Positions 8,511 to 16,643 of a stretch of DNA of 64,000 bases are shown here, in pieces. The notes under the pieces are model-generated. The model worked only from the letters and a program-made list of their open reading frames with translations. It had not been told where the DNA came from and ran no database searches. Position numbers and translations under genes: made by a program. Every line of letters starts with the position of its first letter. Positions within the stretch are counted from its first letter, which is position 1. The stretch covers positions 1-64,000 of the forward strand of contig MPOS01000055.1 of NCBI GenBank assembly GCA_001896555.1, in the 5' to 3' direction. The stretch is from Candidatus Phosphitivorax anaerolimi. Its GTDB lineage: Bacteria > Desulfobacterota > Desulfomonilia > UBA1062.

Positions 8511-9689
8511 ATGGATACAAAACCAATCTATCTCGATCACGCAGCAACCACGCCGGTGGCACCCGAGGTGATTCAGGCCATGCTTCCCTTTCTGGAAGGC
8601 GCCTACGGCAATGCATCGAGCCTCCATTCCTTCGGGCAGGAGGCAAAGGCCGCCGTTGAGGCGGCGCGGACGCGGATCGCGTCATTCATGGGAGCCCGGC
8701 CGGAAGAGATCGTCTTCACCAGCGGAGGCACCGAGAGCGACAATTTCATCATCAAGGGCATCGCCCTTTCACGAAGAGACCGGGGAAACCACCTCATTAC
8801 CTCATCCATCGAGCACCATGCCGTGCTCGAAACCTGTGATTTTCTCCGGAAACAGGGGGTTTCGGTTACTTTGCTGCCGGTCGATTCAAACGGCCTGGTA
8901 GATCCGGACGACGTAAGGAAAGCAATCACGGACAAGACCATCCTGATCTCGATCATGCACGGAAACAACGAAATCGGCACCATCGAGCCCATAGCCGAGA
9001 TCGGTTCGATCGCCCGGGAGCACGGGGTGGCCTTTCACACAGATGCGGTCCAGACCTTCGGCCATATCCCGATCGATGTGGACGAGCTCAAGGTCGATTT
9101 TTTGAGCGCATCCGCCCATAAGCTCCACGGCCCCAAGGGTGTGGGGCTGGCATACATCCGCAAGGGCATGAAGATCACGCCCCTGCTTCACGGAGGCGAT
9201 CAGGAAAAAAGGCGCAGGGCATCCACTCTGAACGTTCCGGGCATCGTAGGCTTCGGCCGCGCGGTCGAGCTGGCCGACGCCAGCATGCACACCGAGTCGA
9301 GCCGCCAGTCGGCCTTACGGGACCGACTCATAAAAGGCCTGCTTTCCAGTATCGGCGATACGCGCCTCAACGGACATCCCGTCCGCAGGCTCCCGAACAA
9401 TGCCAACCTCTCGTTTGCCTTCGTAGAGGGCGAGGGCCTGCTGCTGAGCCTCGACATGGAGGGCATCGCCGTGTCGACCGGGTCGGCGTGCACCTCGTCC
9501 AGCCTGGAGCCCTCGCACGTGCTCAAGGCCATCGGGGTTCCCGTTGAGCTCGCCCACGGCTCACTCAGGTTTACCCTGGGAAGGGACACGACAAGGGAAG
9601 ATATCGACCGGGTGCTTCAGGTGATGCCCGGCATCGTTCATCGACTGCGCGCAATGTCTCCGCTTGTACGCAAAGGAGCAGTATCATGA
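8511..9689 (+). CDS. iscS: Cysteine desulfurase IscS/NifS
   Basis: PLP enzyme that takes sulfur from cysteine, giving alanine, and passes a persulfide to IscU. Diagnostic motifs in order: YLDHAATTPV at the start, SSIEHHAVLETC with the PLP-stacking histidine, and HTDAVQTFGH with the PLP-binding Asp and Gln. Next come SASAHKLHGPKGVG with the Schiff-base lysine and STGSACTSSSLEPSHVL with the active-site cysteine on its mobile loop. The longest frame begins at GTG 8490. I chose ATG 8511, which has GGAG seven bases upstream and matches the usual family start; ATG 8499 is also possible. Its stop overlaps the iscU start (ATGA), showing translational coupling. Confidence 0.96.
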   Translation: MDTKPIYLDHAATTPVAPEVIQAMLPFLEGAYGNASSLHSFGQEAKAAVEAARTRIASFMGARPEEIVFTSGGTESDNFIIKGIALSRRDRGNHLITSSIEHHAVLETCDFLRKQGVSVTLLPVDSNGLVDPDDVRKAITDKTILISIMHGNNEIGTIEPIAEIGSIAREHGVAFHTDAVQTFGHIPIDVDELKVDFLSASAHKLHGPKGVGLAYIRKGMKITPLLHGGDQEKRRRASTLNVPGIVGFGRAVELADASMHTESSRQSALRDRLIKGLLSSIGDTRLNGHPVRRLPNNANLSFAFVEGEGLLLSLDMEGIAVSTGSACTSSSLEPSHVLKAIGVPVELAHGSLRFTLGRDTTREDIDRVLQVMPGIVHRLRAMSPLVRKGAVS

Positions 9690-10075
9690 TACAGAACGGA
9701 CCATACAATGAGAAAGTAATGGATCATTTCAGAAACCCCAGGAACGTAGGCGTGCTGGAAAATCCGGACGGCGTCGGTACGGCCGGCAACCCGGTGTGCG
9801 GCGATATCATGGAGATCAGCATCCAGGTCGAAGACGATGTCATCAAAGACGTCAGATTCCGGACCTTCGGCTGCGGCGCCGCCATCGCCACGAGCTCAAT
9901 GGTCACCGAGCTGGTGAAGAACAAGACCATCGACGAGGCCCTTGCCGTGAGCAACCGGGCCGTAGCCAAGGCCCTGGGCGGCCTTCCTCCGATCAAGATG
10001 CACTGCTCGGTGCTGGCCGAGGAGGCGCTTCGCTCTGCTATCGACGATTTCCGCAGGAGACAGGGCAAACCATGA
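9686..10075 (+). CDS. iscU: Fe-S cluster scaffold IscU/NifU-like
   Basis: 129-residue scaffold on which IscS builds [2Fe-2S] and [4Fe-4S] clusters. The three ligand cysteines and the aspartate are present: GNPVCGD, FGCGAA and LPPIKMHCSVLAEEAL. The last contains the LPPxKxHC hairpin of the scaffold family (the chaperone-binding segment in IscU). The N-terminus YNEKVMDHFRNPRNVG is also typical. It overlaps iscS by four bases upstream and nadA by four bases downstream. No hscA, hscB or iscA gene follows, so the operon is a minimal Isc system. Confidence 0.96.
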   Translation: MIQNGPYNEKVMDHFRNPRNVGVLENPDGVGTAGNPVCGDIMEISIQVEDDVIKDVRFRTFGCGAAIATSSMVTELVKNKTIDEALAVSNRAVAKALGGLPPIKMHCSVLAEEALRSAIDDFRRRQGKP

Positions 10076-10989
10076 GCCAAAGCAGCCTTGTCAGTGAGAT
10101 CATCCGGCTCAAAAAAGAGAGGAAGGCGGTCATCCTCGCCCACAACTACCAGCTCCCCGAGGTCCAGGACATCGCGGATTTCGTGGGGGATTCCCTGGGC
10201 CTGAGCATCGAGGCGGCTACCACCGATGCAAAGACGATCATCTTCTGTGGCGTGCATTTCATGGCCGAGACCGCCAAGATCCTCTCTCCGGGCAAGACCG
10301 TGCTCCTGCCCGATCTCAATGCCGGATGCCCCATGGCGGACATGATCACCGCTCGCGATGTGCAGGAACTGCGCAGGCAGTACCCGAAACACACCTTCCT
10401 CTGCTATGTGAACACCTCAGCTGCCGTCAAGGCGGAGTGCGACCTCTGCTGCACCTCGGCAAACGCCCGGAGCATGGTCAGAGATATCGCATCAGCGGGC
10501 GGGAAGGTGGTATTCGTGCCGGATAAGCATCTCGCCGGGTATGCAGCCGCTACCACGGGCTGCGATATCGTGGCCTGGCAGGGTTTCTGCCCGACCCACG
10601 CCCGGATCACCCCCGAGGATGTCCTCAGGCAGAAGGAGCGGCATCCAGAGGCCGTAGTCCTGGCTCATCCCGAGTGCAGCCCCGAGGTAAGGGGACTCGC
10701 CCGCGAGGTCGTCTCAACCGAGATCATGTGCCACTATGCACACAATATGAATGCAGGTGAGTTCATCATTGCAACCGAGATCGGAATACTCCACCGGCTG
10801 CGCAAAGAAAACCCTGCAAAACGCTTCTATCCGGCATCGGAAGAAGCCCTGTGCCCGAACATGAAGCTCACCACCCTGGAGAAGATCCGCTTGTCCCTCG
10901 AAGAGATGCTCCACCCCGTCACCCTCGACCGGGACACATTATTCCGGGCGAAGAAGTGTATCCGCAGGATGCTTGAGTACCGCTCGTAG
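10072..10989 (+). CDS. nadA: Quinolinate synthase NadA
   Basis: Condenses iminoaspartate with dihydroxyacetone phosphate to quinolinate in NAD synthesis, using a [4Fe-4S] cluster. The 305-residue size matches the short form of the enzyme. Cluster ligands are visible as FCGVHFMAETA, WQGFCPTHARI and ALCPNMKLTT, and the N-terminal AHNYQLPEVQDIADFVGDS segment is conserved. The true start is ATG 10072, overlapping the iscU stop; the same frame is open further upstream only by chance. Placing an oxygen-sensitive Fe-S enzyme at the end of the Isc operon matches its need for a cluster. No nadB or nadC is nearby. Confidence 0.97.
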   Translation: MSQSSLVSEIIRLKKERKAVILAHNYQLPEVQDIADFVGDSLGLSIEAATTDAKTIIFCGVHFMAETAKILSPGKTVLLPDLNAGCPMADMITARDVQELRRQYPKHTFLCYVNTSAAVKAECDLCCTSANARSMVRDIASAGGKVVFVPDKHLAGYAAATTGCDIVAWQGFCPTHARITPEDVLRQKERHPEAVVLAHPECSPEVRGLAREVVSTEIMCHYAHNMNAGEFIIATEIGILHRLRKENPAKRFYPASEEALCPNMKLTTLEKIRLSLEEMLHPVTLDRDTLFRAKKCIRRMLEYRS

Positions 10990-11103
10990 GACCCCAGGGA
11001 GCCCTTAAAAAATCTGAAATATCCTGTTGAATAACACCCTTGGGATCGGTCTTGGCTGATCCGGAATTCCTGTGTATTTTCCCCATGATCGCCTTCATTC
11101 TTC

Positions 11104-11132
11104 TTGACCGGACAGGGCCTTTGTCATATACT
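11104..11132 (+). promoter_or_regulatory. Sigma-70 promoter of the 11221/12363 two-component operon
   Basis: TTGACC (11104-11109), 17 bases, TATACT (11127-11132). Both boxes match five of six consensus positions at ideal spacing. The site lies 88 bases before the kinase start, leaving a leader of about 80 bases. Confidence 0.7.
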
Positions 11133-11220
11133 CATACATAAGATCCTCAATTGCAGAAAAGACTATTCATTCAACGCGTTACGCGCCTGATAGGTAAGCC
11201 GGGGGCCAACGGGAAAGAGA

Positions 11221-12366
11221 ATGGAAAAAGTTGCCTCTATGATCTTGAACGAAAGGCTGGATGCACTCGGTGAGTCTCTTGACAGCATCGGACAGGAGGC
11301 TGCGAGGGAGCACCTTCTGGAGCTGGCCGCGCTGGAGTCGTCCATCCTCGATGCCGTTCCGCAGGCGATCGTGGGACTGCACAAACGCCGGATCATCTTC
11401 GCGAACAACGCCATCAAGGAAACCTTCGGCTGGAACCGTGAGGAACTGATCGGCAAGAGCGTCACCCTGCTCTACCGAAACCAGGAGGAGTCGGAAGAGA
11501 TCGCCAGGTACTTCTATTCCACCCTCAAGCGCCAGCGCACCTTTGTCAACGAGTTCTACTGCCGGCACAAGGACGGGAGAGACATCCTCTGCCGGATGCG
11601 GGCCGCCCGGATCGGAGACCGGCTCACAGAGCGGAGGATCGTCGTTACCTATGAAGACATCACGGAAAAACGGCGGGCTGAAGAAGAACTCAGGCGTTCA
11701 CACCAGCAGCTCCGGGAGCTCTCCGCACATCTTCAGTCCGTCAGAGAAAAGGAGTGCGCCCGCATCGCGCGGGAGATCCACGATGAATTAGGGCAGTCGC
11801 TCACAGCCCTGCAGATGGATGTCACCTGGCTCGGCACGCAGCTTCCCGCCGGCTGTTCGCACCTGGCAGAGAAAACCAAGCGGATGGAGCAGCTCGTGCA
11901 AGCCACTATCGAGAGCGTGCACCGGATCATCACCGAGCTCAGGCCGATCATGCTCGACGACCTCGGTCTGGCCGCCGCCATCGAGTGGCAGGCTGCGGAA
12001 TTCCAGAACCGCTCCGGGATCGAATGCCATGTGTTCGTGGATTGCCGGGACGACTATATCCAAAAGGATCTGGCAAGCGCTGTGTTCCGAATCTTTCAGG
12101 AAACGCTCACCAACGTGGCGCGCCATTCCCGGGCGACTGCAGTCTGGGCCCGCCTGACGCAGGAGAAGGGTGTGCTGAATCTTCAGGTGACGGACAACGG
12201 CAAAGGCATCACCCGCAAGCAGGCCGAAGACCCCAGGTCGTTCGGGATCGTGGGCATTCGCGAACGGGTCAGCCTATGGAATGGATGCATGCGGATAACC
12301 GGATCGAAGAACAAGGGAACGACCGTGAGCATCCAGATCCCTATCTGTGAGGAGGCTCGCGAATGA
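11221..12366 (+). CDS. PAS sensor histidine kinase, NarX/DesK type (HisKA_3)
   Basis: 381-residue soluble kinase. A PAS domain covers about residues 40-150 (ILDAVPQAIVGLHKRRIIFANNA, then VVTYEDITEKRRAEEEL). The HisKA_3 dimer domain follows, with the phosphorylation site ARIAREIHDELGQSLTALQM. The HATPase domain shows ETLTNVARHSRA (N box) and VTDNGKGITRKQ (G1 box). No membrane helix is seen, so it senses a cytoplasmic signal. Its stop overlaps the start of the response regulator at 12363, a certain cognate pair. The signal is unknown. Confidence 0.94.
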   Translation: MEKVASMILNERLDALGESLDSIGQEAAREHLLELAALESSILDAVPQAIVGLHKRRIIFANNAIKETFGWNREELIGKSVTLLYRNQEESEEIARYFYSTLKRQRTFVNEFYCRHKDGRDILCRMRAARIGDRLTERRIVVTYEDITEKRRAEEELRRSHQQLRELSAHLQSVREKECARIAREIHDELGQSLTALQMDVTWLGTQLPAGCSHLAEKTKRMEQLVQATIESVHRIITELRPIMLDDLGLAAAIEWQAAEFQNRSGIECHVFVDCRDDYIQKDLASAVFRIFQETLTNVARHSRATAVWARLTQEKGVLNLQVTDNGKGITRKQAEDPRSFGIVGIRERVSLWNGCMRITGSKNKGTTVSIQIPICEEARE

Positions 12367-13001
12367 TACGCATCCTTGTCGCCGACGACCACACAGTTGT
12401 GCGCGAAGGGGTAAAGCAGATCCTCTCGGCCCAGAGTGATATCGTTGTGGAAGACGAGGCAGAGGACGGGAAGGAGACCCTGGAGAAGGTCCTTCGCGGC
12501 AGCTTCGACATGGTGCTGCTCGACATCTCAATGCCCGGAAGGGGCGGACTCGAGGTCCTCGAAGACATTCTGAAATCGAAGCCGAAGCTCCCCGTGCTCA
12601 TTCTGAGCATGCACCCGGAAGAGCAGTATGCCGTCCGGGCGCTCAGGGCAGGCGCCTTGGGGTATCTCACCAAGGCCAGCGCCGCCCATGAGCTCATCGG
12701 CGCCATCCGGAAGGTATCCCGCGGGGGCAAATACGTAACCGCCTCGCTCGCGGAAAAATTGGCCGTCGCGCTCGACAGCAAGGCGGACAAACAGCTGCAT
12801 GATAGGCTTTCGACCCGCGAGTATCAGGTGATGCTGATGCTGGCATCCGGGAAGTCCGTAAGCGAGATCGCCCGCGAGCTGTGCCTGAGCGTCAAGACCA
12901 TCAGCACCTACCGGATACGGGTGATGAACAAGATGGGCATGAAGAAAAACGCAGAGTTGACCTTCTATGCCATGAATCACCGGCTCATCGACTCCTACTG
13001 A
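12363..13001 (+). CDS. NarL/FixJ family response regulator
   Basis: 212 residues. The receiver domain (1-120) has ILVADDH at the acidic pocket, VLLDISMPG with the phospho-accepting aspartate, and LTKAS with the conserved lysine. The C-terminal LuxR-type helix-turn-helix is LSTREYQVMLMLASGKSVSEIARELCLSVKTISTYRIRVMNKMGMK, cited here by position 145-195. It overlaps the kinase gene by four bases. The targets are unknown; the large acyl-CoA synthetase gene 410 bases downstream is one candidate. Confidence 0.95.
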   Translation: MIRILVADDHTVVREGVKQILSAQSDIVVEDEAEDGKETLEKVLRGSFDMVLLDISMPGRGGLEVLEDILKSKPKLPVLILSMHPEEQYAVRALRAGALGYLTKASAAHELIGAIRKVSRGGKYVTASLAEKLAVALDSKADKQLHDRLSTREYQVMLMLASGKSVSEIARELCLSVKTISTYRIRVMNKMGMKKNAELTFYAMNHRLIDSY

Positions 13002-13014
13002 CACCCGGCCTGCC

Positions 13015-13043
13015 AAGGCATGGATCTTCGAAGGGCATGCCTT
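13015..13043 (+). terminator. Stem-loop after the response regulator gene
   Basis: AAGGCATG (13015-13022) and CATGCCTT (13036-13043) form an 8-bp stem with a 13-base loop that itself contains the dyad CTTCGAAG. It begins 14 bases after the stop codon. There is no clear T run after it, so termination is plausible but not proven. Confidence 0.4.
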
Positions 13044-13411
13044 TCGACCCAGTCTCGCTGAAAGCCGAGGAAAACTTATCACCATTTCTTCTGCGCCCGT
13101 CAGAAGAAGACTCGAGAAGGAGATTGAGAAACGGGCCTGCCGCATTGCATTTCAGCCGGGAGCTATTCCGGCGACAGGGCCGTATGATCATGCATATTCC
13201 TTTTTCGCCAGCAATGTAGGTCATTGACCGTCATTCCCGCCATGTTTTTCTGTCAGCTGATATCCGTCAGTATTATCATTTCATTCGTCAAAAAAAAGAG
13301 CAAATGCCTGATATCGACCCTGTACTGGTAGTGATAGTAATGATATCAGCCTGAACTCTTGAAATACAGTTATCTGGCAAACATAGGCGCGTGGCGGCGG
13401 GGGTTACATTC
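13044..13411. other. Intergenic region before the acyl-CoA synthetase gene
   Basis: About 370 bases without a credible gene. The second half is AT-rich (around 13200-13385) and probably holds the promoter of the 13412 gene. TTGAAA near 13349 is a possible -35 box, but I find no convincing -10 partner. Confidence 0.4.
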
Positions 13412-16147
13412 ATGAGCGACAGCAATATTCTGACTGATATACCCGAGCATGGAGCCCGGCCGGGAGAGGTACCGGCTTCATTTCAAAGCACATCATCGAA
13501 GAGCAGCACCTTCACAGATATCCAATCCATTATCGATCGAGCCCTGCAGGAAAACCGCAGTTGCCTGATGGAGCACGAGTGCAAGGAGATCCTCGAGGGC
13601 ATCGGCATACACTCAACGGGCGGCGTCATCGCAACATCCGAAGAATCAGCCGTCCGCGCCGGCAGAGCGATCGGCTATCCCGTGGTCTTAAAGATTGTCT
13701 CTCCCGATGTCACCCACAAGAGCGACGGAGGCGGGGTCAAGCTGAACCTGAATGACGATGCAGCCGTACGCACGGCCTTTCGCGAGATCATGCAAGCATT
13801 CAGGCATCGCAATGTCATCGGCGTCTCGGTGCAGAAAATGGCGGAACCCGGAATCGAGGCGATCATCGGGGTCACGCATGATCCCAGCTTTGGGCACGTT
13901 CTCATGTTCGGCCTGGGCGGGGTCTTTGTAGAGGTCCTCAAGGACGTTACCTTCCGGGTGCTTCCTCTCGATGAGGACGGAGCAGCCGAGATGATCGGCG
14001 GAATAAAGGGCTCAGCCATCTTGAAGGGCTACCGGGGCCATTGCGCGGATATCGAGTCACTCAAAGGGCTGCTCCTGAAGATCTCCGACCTGGTGACGCA
14101 GTATCCGAAGATCAGCGAGCTCGATCTGAACCCGGTCTTTGTCTATCCGTCGGGCTATTCGGTCATTGATTCCCGCATGTTCATCCGCGCCCTTCCGCCG
14201 GAAGAAAAACGAGAAGTCACTGTGCAGCGGGGTAACCTGAAAAGGTTCTTCTATCCGGAGAGCATAGCCGTCCTGGGCGCCTCCGACGTTGAGGGCAAGC
14301 TCGGGTACAACGTATTCAAGAATCTGGTCCATCACGGGTTTCAGGGCAGGCTCTTCCCGATCAATCCCAAAAAAGACAGGATCATGGGGGTCAAGGCCTA
14401 CCGCTCGATCCTCGACGTGGACGAGCCGGTCGATGTCGCGATCATCATCGTCCCTGCCGAGGCGGTTCCGCAGGCCATTCAGGACTGCTGCGCCAAGGGA
14501 ATCAGGTATGTGGTTGTCGAGTCCGCCGGCTTCGCAGAGATCGGTGAGGCCGGAAAACAGGTTCAGGCCCGCATGCGTGAGATCATCAAGGAGAACGGAT
14601 GCCGGCTTTTGGGCCCCAACTGTTCGGGCGTCATCAACACGCATCACCACATGGTCCAGTCCATCGGTCTTCTCGATGATCTGAGAAAGGGCAATGTAGG
14701 CCTCATTGCCCAGGCAGGGGTATATGCCGCCGGAATACTCGCAGGCCTGCGCCACGTGCTCGACTTCGGGATCGTCGCTACTATCGGCAACAAGATGGAC
14801 ATCTCCGAGACGGACATCCTGGAATACATGGAAGAGGATGAGCACATAGACGTGATCACCATGTATATGGAGGATGTAACCAGCGGCAAGCGATTCATCG
14901 ATGTTGCCTCGCGGGTCTCGCAGCACAAGCCGGTGATCGTGCTCAAGACGGGCCGGACTGAGGCGGGCAAACAGGCTGTCTCGTCCCACACCGCGTCCCT
15001 GGCCGGCAACGACGAGATCAACAGCGCAGCCTTCAGGCAGTGCGGCGTCATCAGGGCCCGGGACAACGAGCACCTCTTTGCTCTGGCCCGCGGATTCTCC
15101 AAGCAGCCGCTTCCCAAGGGTCCCGGCGTGCTGATCATCACCTACACGGGTTCGCTCGGTGTAGCAGCGACCGACATGCTCTATACATGCGGCCTGAGAC
15201 TCAGCAAGTTCGAGTCGTTCATCAAGGAACGTCTCGCCAGCTTGCTGCCCGGCTACCTGAACAACCAGAACCCCGTGGACTGCTCGTTCAGCTTGACTCC
15301 TGAACAGTTGAAAGGCATCATCGAGATCGGTGTCCAGAGCAACGATGTGCACAGCGTCATGGTCATCGTTCAGGGTGAGAAACTCGCCTCGTTCGTCGAC
15401 ACGATGAAGGGCATCGACTATCACGGCAAACCCGTGGTCTGCTGCGTAGCCTGCAAAGAGTTCATGATTCAAGATGTCATCAAGATGGAACAGGCGGGTA
15501 TCCCGGTCTATTCCACCTCTGAGATGGCCGCCGAGGTGCTTGCCGAGATGTATCACTTCGAACAACGCAGGCGTACCACCCTGTTCAAGACACTCGACAG
15601 CCTTCTGGCCGACCACTCGTTCACTATCGACGGCAAACCCGTCAGATTCCGGCTGCTCAAACCAGGTGACACTGACCTGTGGACCGATTTTGTGAACGAA
15701 TGCTCGCAGCAGTCGCTGTGGATGCGCTTTCTCACGCCCTTCAGCGCTACACCCGAGCGTGCCGTGCGGTTCTGCGACATCAATCCCGAAGAGGAGTTCG
15801 CCATCATCGCGGAGATGACCGATACCACCCGGCGAAAGATCATCGGGATCGCCCGGCTCATCAGGCTCTCGCGCCAGAACGAGGCAGAGTTCGCAGTGAT
15901 CGTCTCCGACACCTGGCAGAACAAGACCCTGGGCAAGGTGCTTTCCGAGTTGAGCGTCGGCTTGGCAAAGCACTGGAAGGTCGAGAGCGTAGTGTCTGAA
16001 ACCCTCAGGGACAATCACGCCATGATCAAGATCCTCAAACGCTGCCAGTTCGAGGTGGAAAGCAAGTGTGGCAACATGTTCACCCTCTCGCTCAGGCTTG
16101 CAAACGAGGCGGATCATCAGGCCGGATTCCACTCCCGCGCTCAGTGA
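13412..16147 (+). CDS. ADP-forming acyl-CoA (acetyl-CoA) synthetase fused to a GNAT acetyltransferase
   Basis: 911 residues from ATG 13412; GTG 13391 is an alternative. Domain order: ATP-grasp (about 40-255; YPVVLKIVSPDVTHKSDGGG), CoA-binding (about 265-400; FYPESIAVLGAS, LLGPNCSGV), succinyl-CoA ligase-like (about 405-700; KTGRTEAGKQAVSSHTASLAG with the phospho-histidine), and GNAT (about 735-895; RFRLLKPGD, FAVIVSDTWQNKTLGK). The reaction is reversible acyl-CoA plus ADP and phosphate to acid plus ATP, or lysine acetylation by the GNAT part. In E. coli PatZ the order is CoA-binding, ligase, ATP-grasp, GNAT, so here the ATP-grasp subunit has moved to the front. acs, a classic target of Pat-type enzymes, lies just downstream on the other strand. 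Confidence 0.93.
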   Translation: MSDSNILTDIPEHGARPGEVPASFQSTSSKSSTFTDIQSIIDRALQENRSCLMEHECKEILEGIGIHSTGGVIATSEESAVRAGRAIGYPVVLKIVSPDVTHKSDGGGVKLNLNDDAAVRTAFREIMQAFRHRNVIGVSVQKMAEPGIEAIIGVTHDPSFGHVLMFGLGGVFVEVLKDVTFRVLPLDEDGAAEMIGGIKGSAILKGYRGHCADIESLKGLLLKISDLVTQYPKISELDLNPVFVYPSGYSVIDSRMFIRALPPEEKREVTVQRGNLKRFFYPESIAVLGASDVEGKLGYNVFKNLVHHGFQGRLFPINPKKDRIMGVKAYRSILDVDEPVDVAIIIVPAEAVPQAIQDCCAKGIRYVVVESAGFAEIGEAGKQVQARMREIIKENGCRLLGPNCSGVINTHHHMVQSIGLLDDLRKGNVGLIAQAGVYAAGILAGLRHVLDFGIVATIGNKMDISETDILEYMEEDEHIDVITMYMEDVTSGKRFIDVASRVSQHKPVIVLKTGRTEAGKQAVSSHTASLAGNDEINSAAFRQCGVIRARDNEHLFALARGFSKQPLPKGPGVLIITYTGSLGVAATDMLYTCGLRLSKFESFIKERLASLLPGYLNNQNPVDCSFSLTPEQLKGIIEIGVQSNDVHSVMVIVQGEKLASFVDTMKGIDYHGKPVVCCVACKEFMIQDVIKMEQAGIPVYSTSEMAAEVLAEMYHFEQRRRTTLFKTLDSLLADHSFTIDGKPVRFRLLKPGDTDLWTDFVNECSQQSLWMRFLTPFSATPERAVRFCDINPEEEFAIIAEMTDTTRRKIIGIARLIRLSRQNEAEFAVIVSDTWQNKTLGKVLSELSVGLAKHWKVESVVSETLRDNHAMIKILKRCQFEVESKCGNMFTLSLRLANEADHQAGFHSRAQ

Positions 16148-16499
16148 CCCTGGCCTGAAGGGAAAGCTGCCCGCTCACCGATTCGCAGATCAGGGGCTTT
16201 CCGTTCCAACATGAAAGGTGATTACCGCCCTCCCTTAGATTGGAGGGCCTGCCGTCATTTCATGATCCCTGCCGGAGAAGAACCCTTCGAATAAGACCTC
16301 TAGTCCGCTCCTCATGGCCATACTTGGCAGCCTCCCCAATCCGGCAGCTCTCCATGCCTAATGCAGGAAACACCCGATCAAGGCTTCGGCAGCTTCAAGA
16401 ATTTCCGGATGTGCAGGTTGGTAAGATCCCCGATACGATCAGCGGCAGGGGAGTGTTTGGGAATAATTTTACCTGATGGGGGGAGCTGGAGGTAATATC

Positions 16500-16542
16500 G
16501 AGGGAAGAGAAGGCTGGACCGATTCCAACCTTCTCTTCCCTC
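16500..16542. repeat. Perfect 14-bp inverted repeat
   Basis: GAGGGAAGAGAAGG (16500-16513) is followed by its exact reverse complement CCTTCTCTTCCCTC (16529-16542) with a 15-base loop. It lies between converging genes and would fold in RNA from either strand. No T run follows, so it may act as a processing or bidirectional termination barrier. Confidence 0.75.
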
Positions 16543-16601
16543 ATGCAAAGCGTTACATGGCTGATGTAACCTAGTTCATGGAGCCGGATAAACTCTTTAA
16601 C

Positions 16602-16631
16602 AAGACCCCGTCTTTTTTATGCCGGGGTCTT
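16602..16631 (-). terminator. Probable terminator downstream of acs
   Basis: AAGACCCCG (16602-16610) and CGGGGTCTT (16623-16631) form a 9-bp stem with a 12-base loop, starting 13 bases after the acs stop codon. On the minus strand the stem is followed by TGTTAAAG, a weak T tract. Confidence 0.6.
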
Positions 16632-16643
16632 GCCGTTGTTCTC

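Larger units (their letters stand above)
16148..16643. other. Intergenic region between two converging genes
   Basis: About 500 bases between the synthetase/acetyltransferase (plus) and acs (minus). It holds two strong hairpins, listed separately, near its right end. The rest shows no coding frame that I would support. Confidence 0.5.

Noticed and set aside
14057-16132. 691-codon minus-strand frame opposite the ADP-forming synthetase
   Set aside because: Antisense shadow. The plus-strand protein has intact ATP-grasp, CoA-binding, ligase and GNAT motifs.
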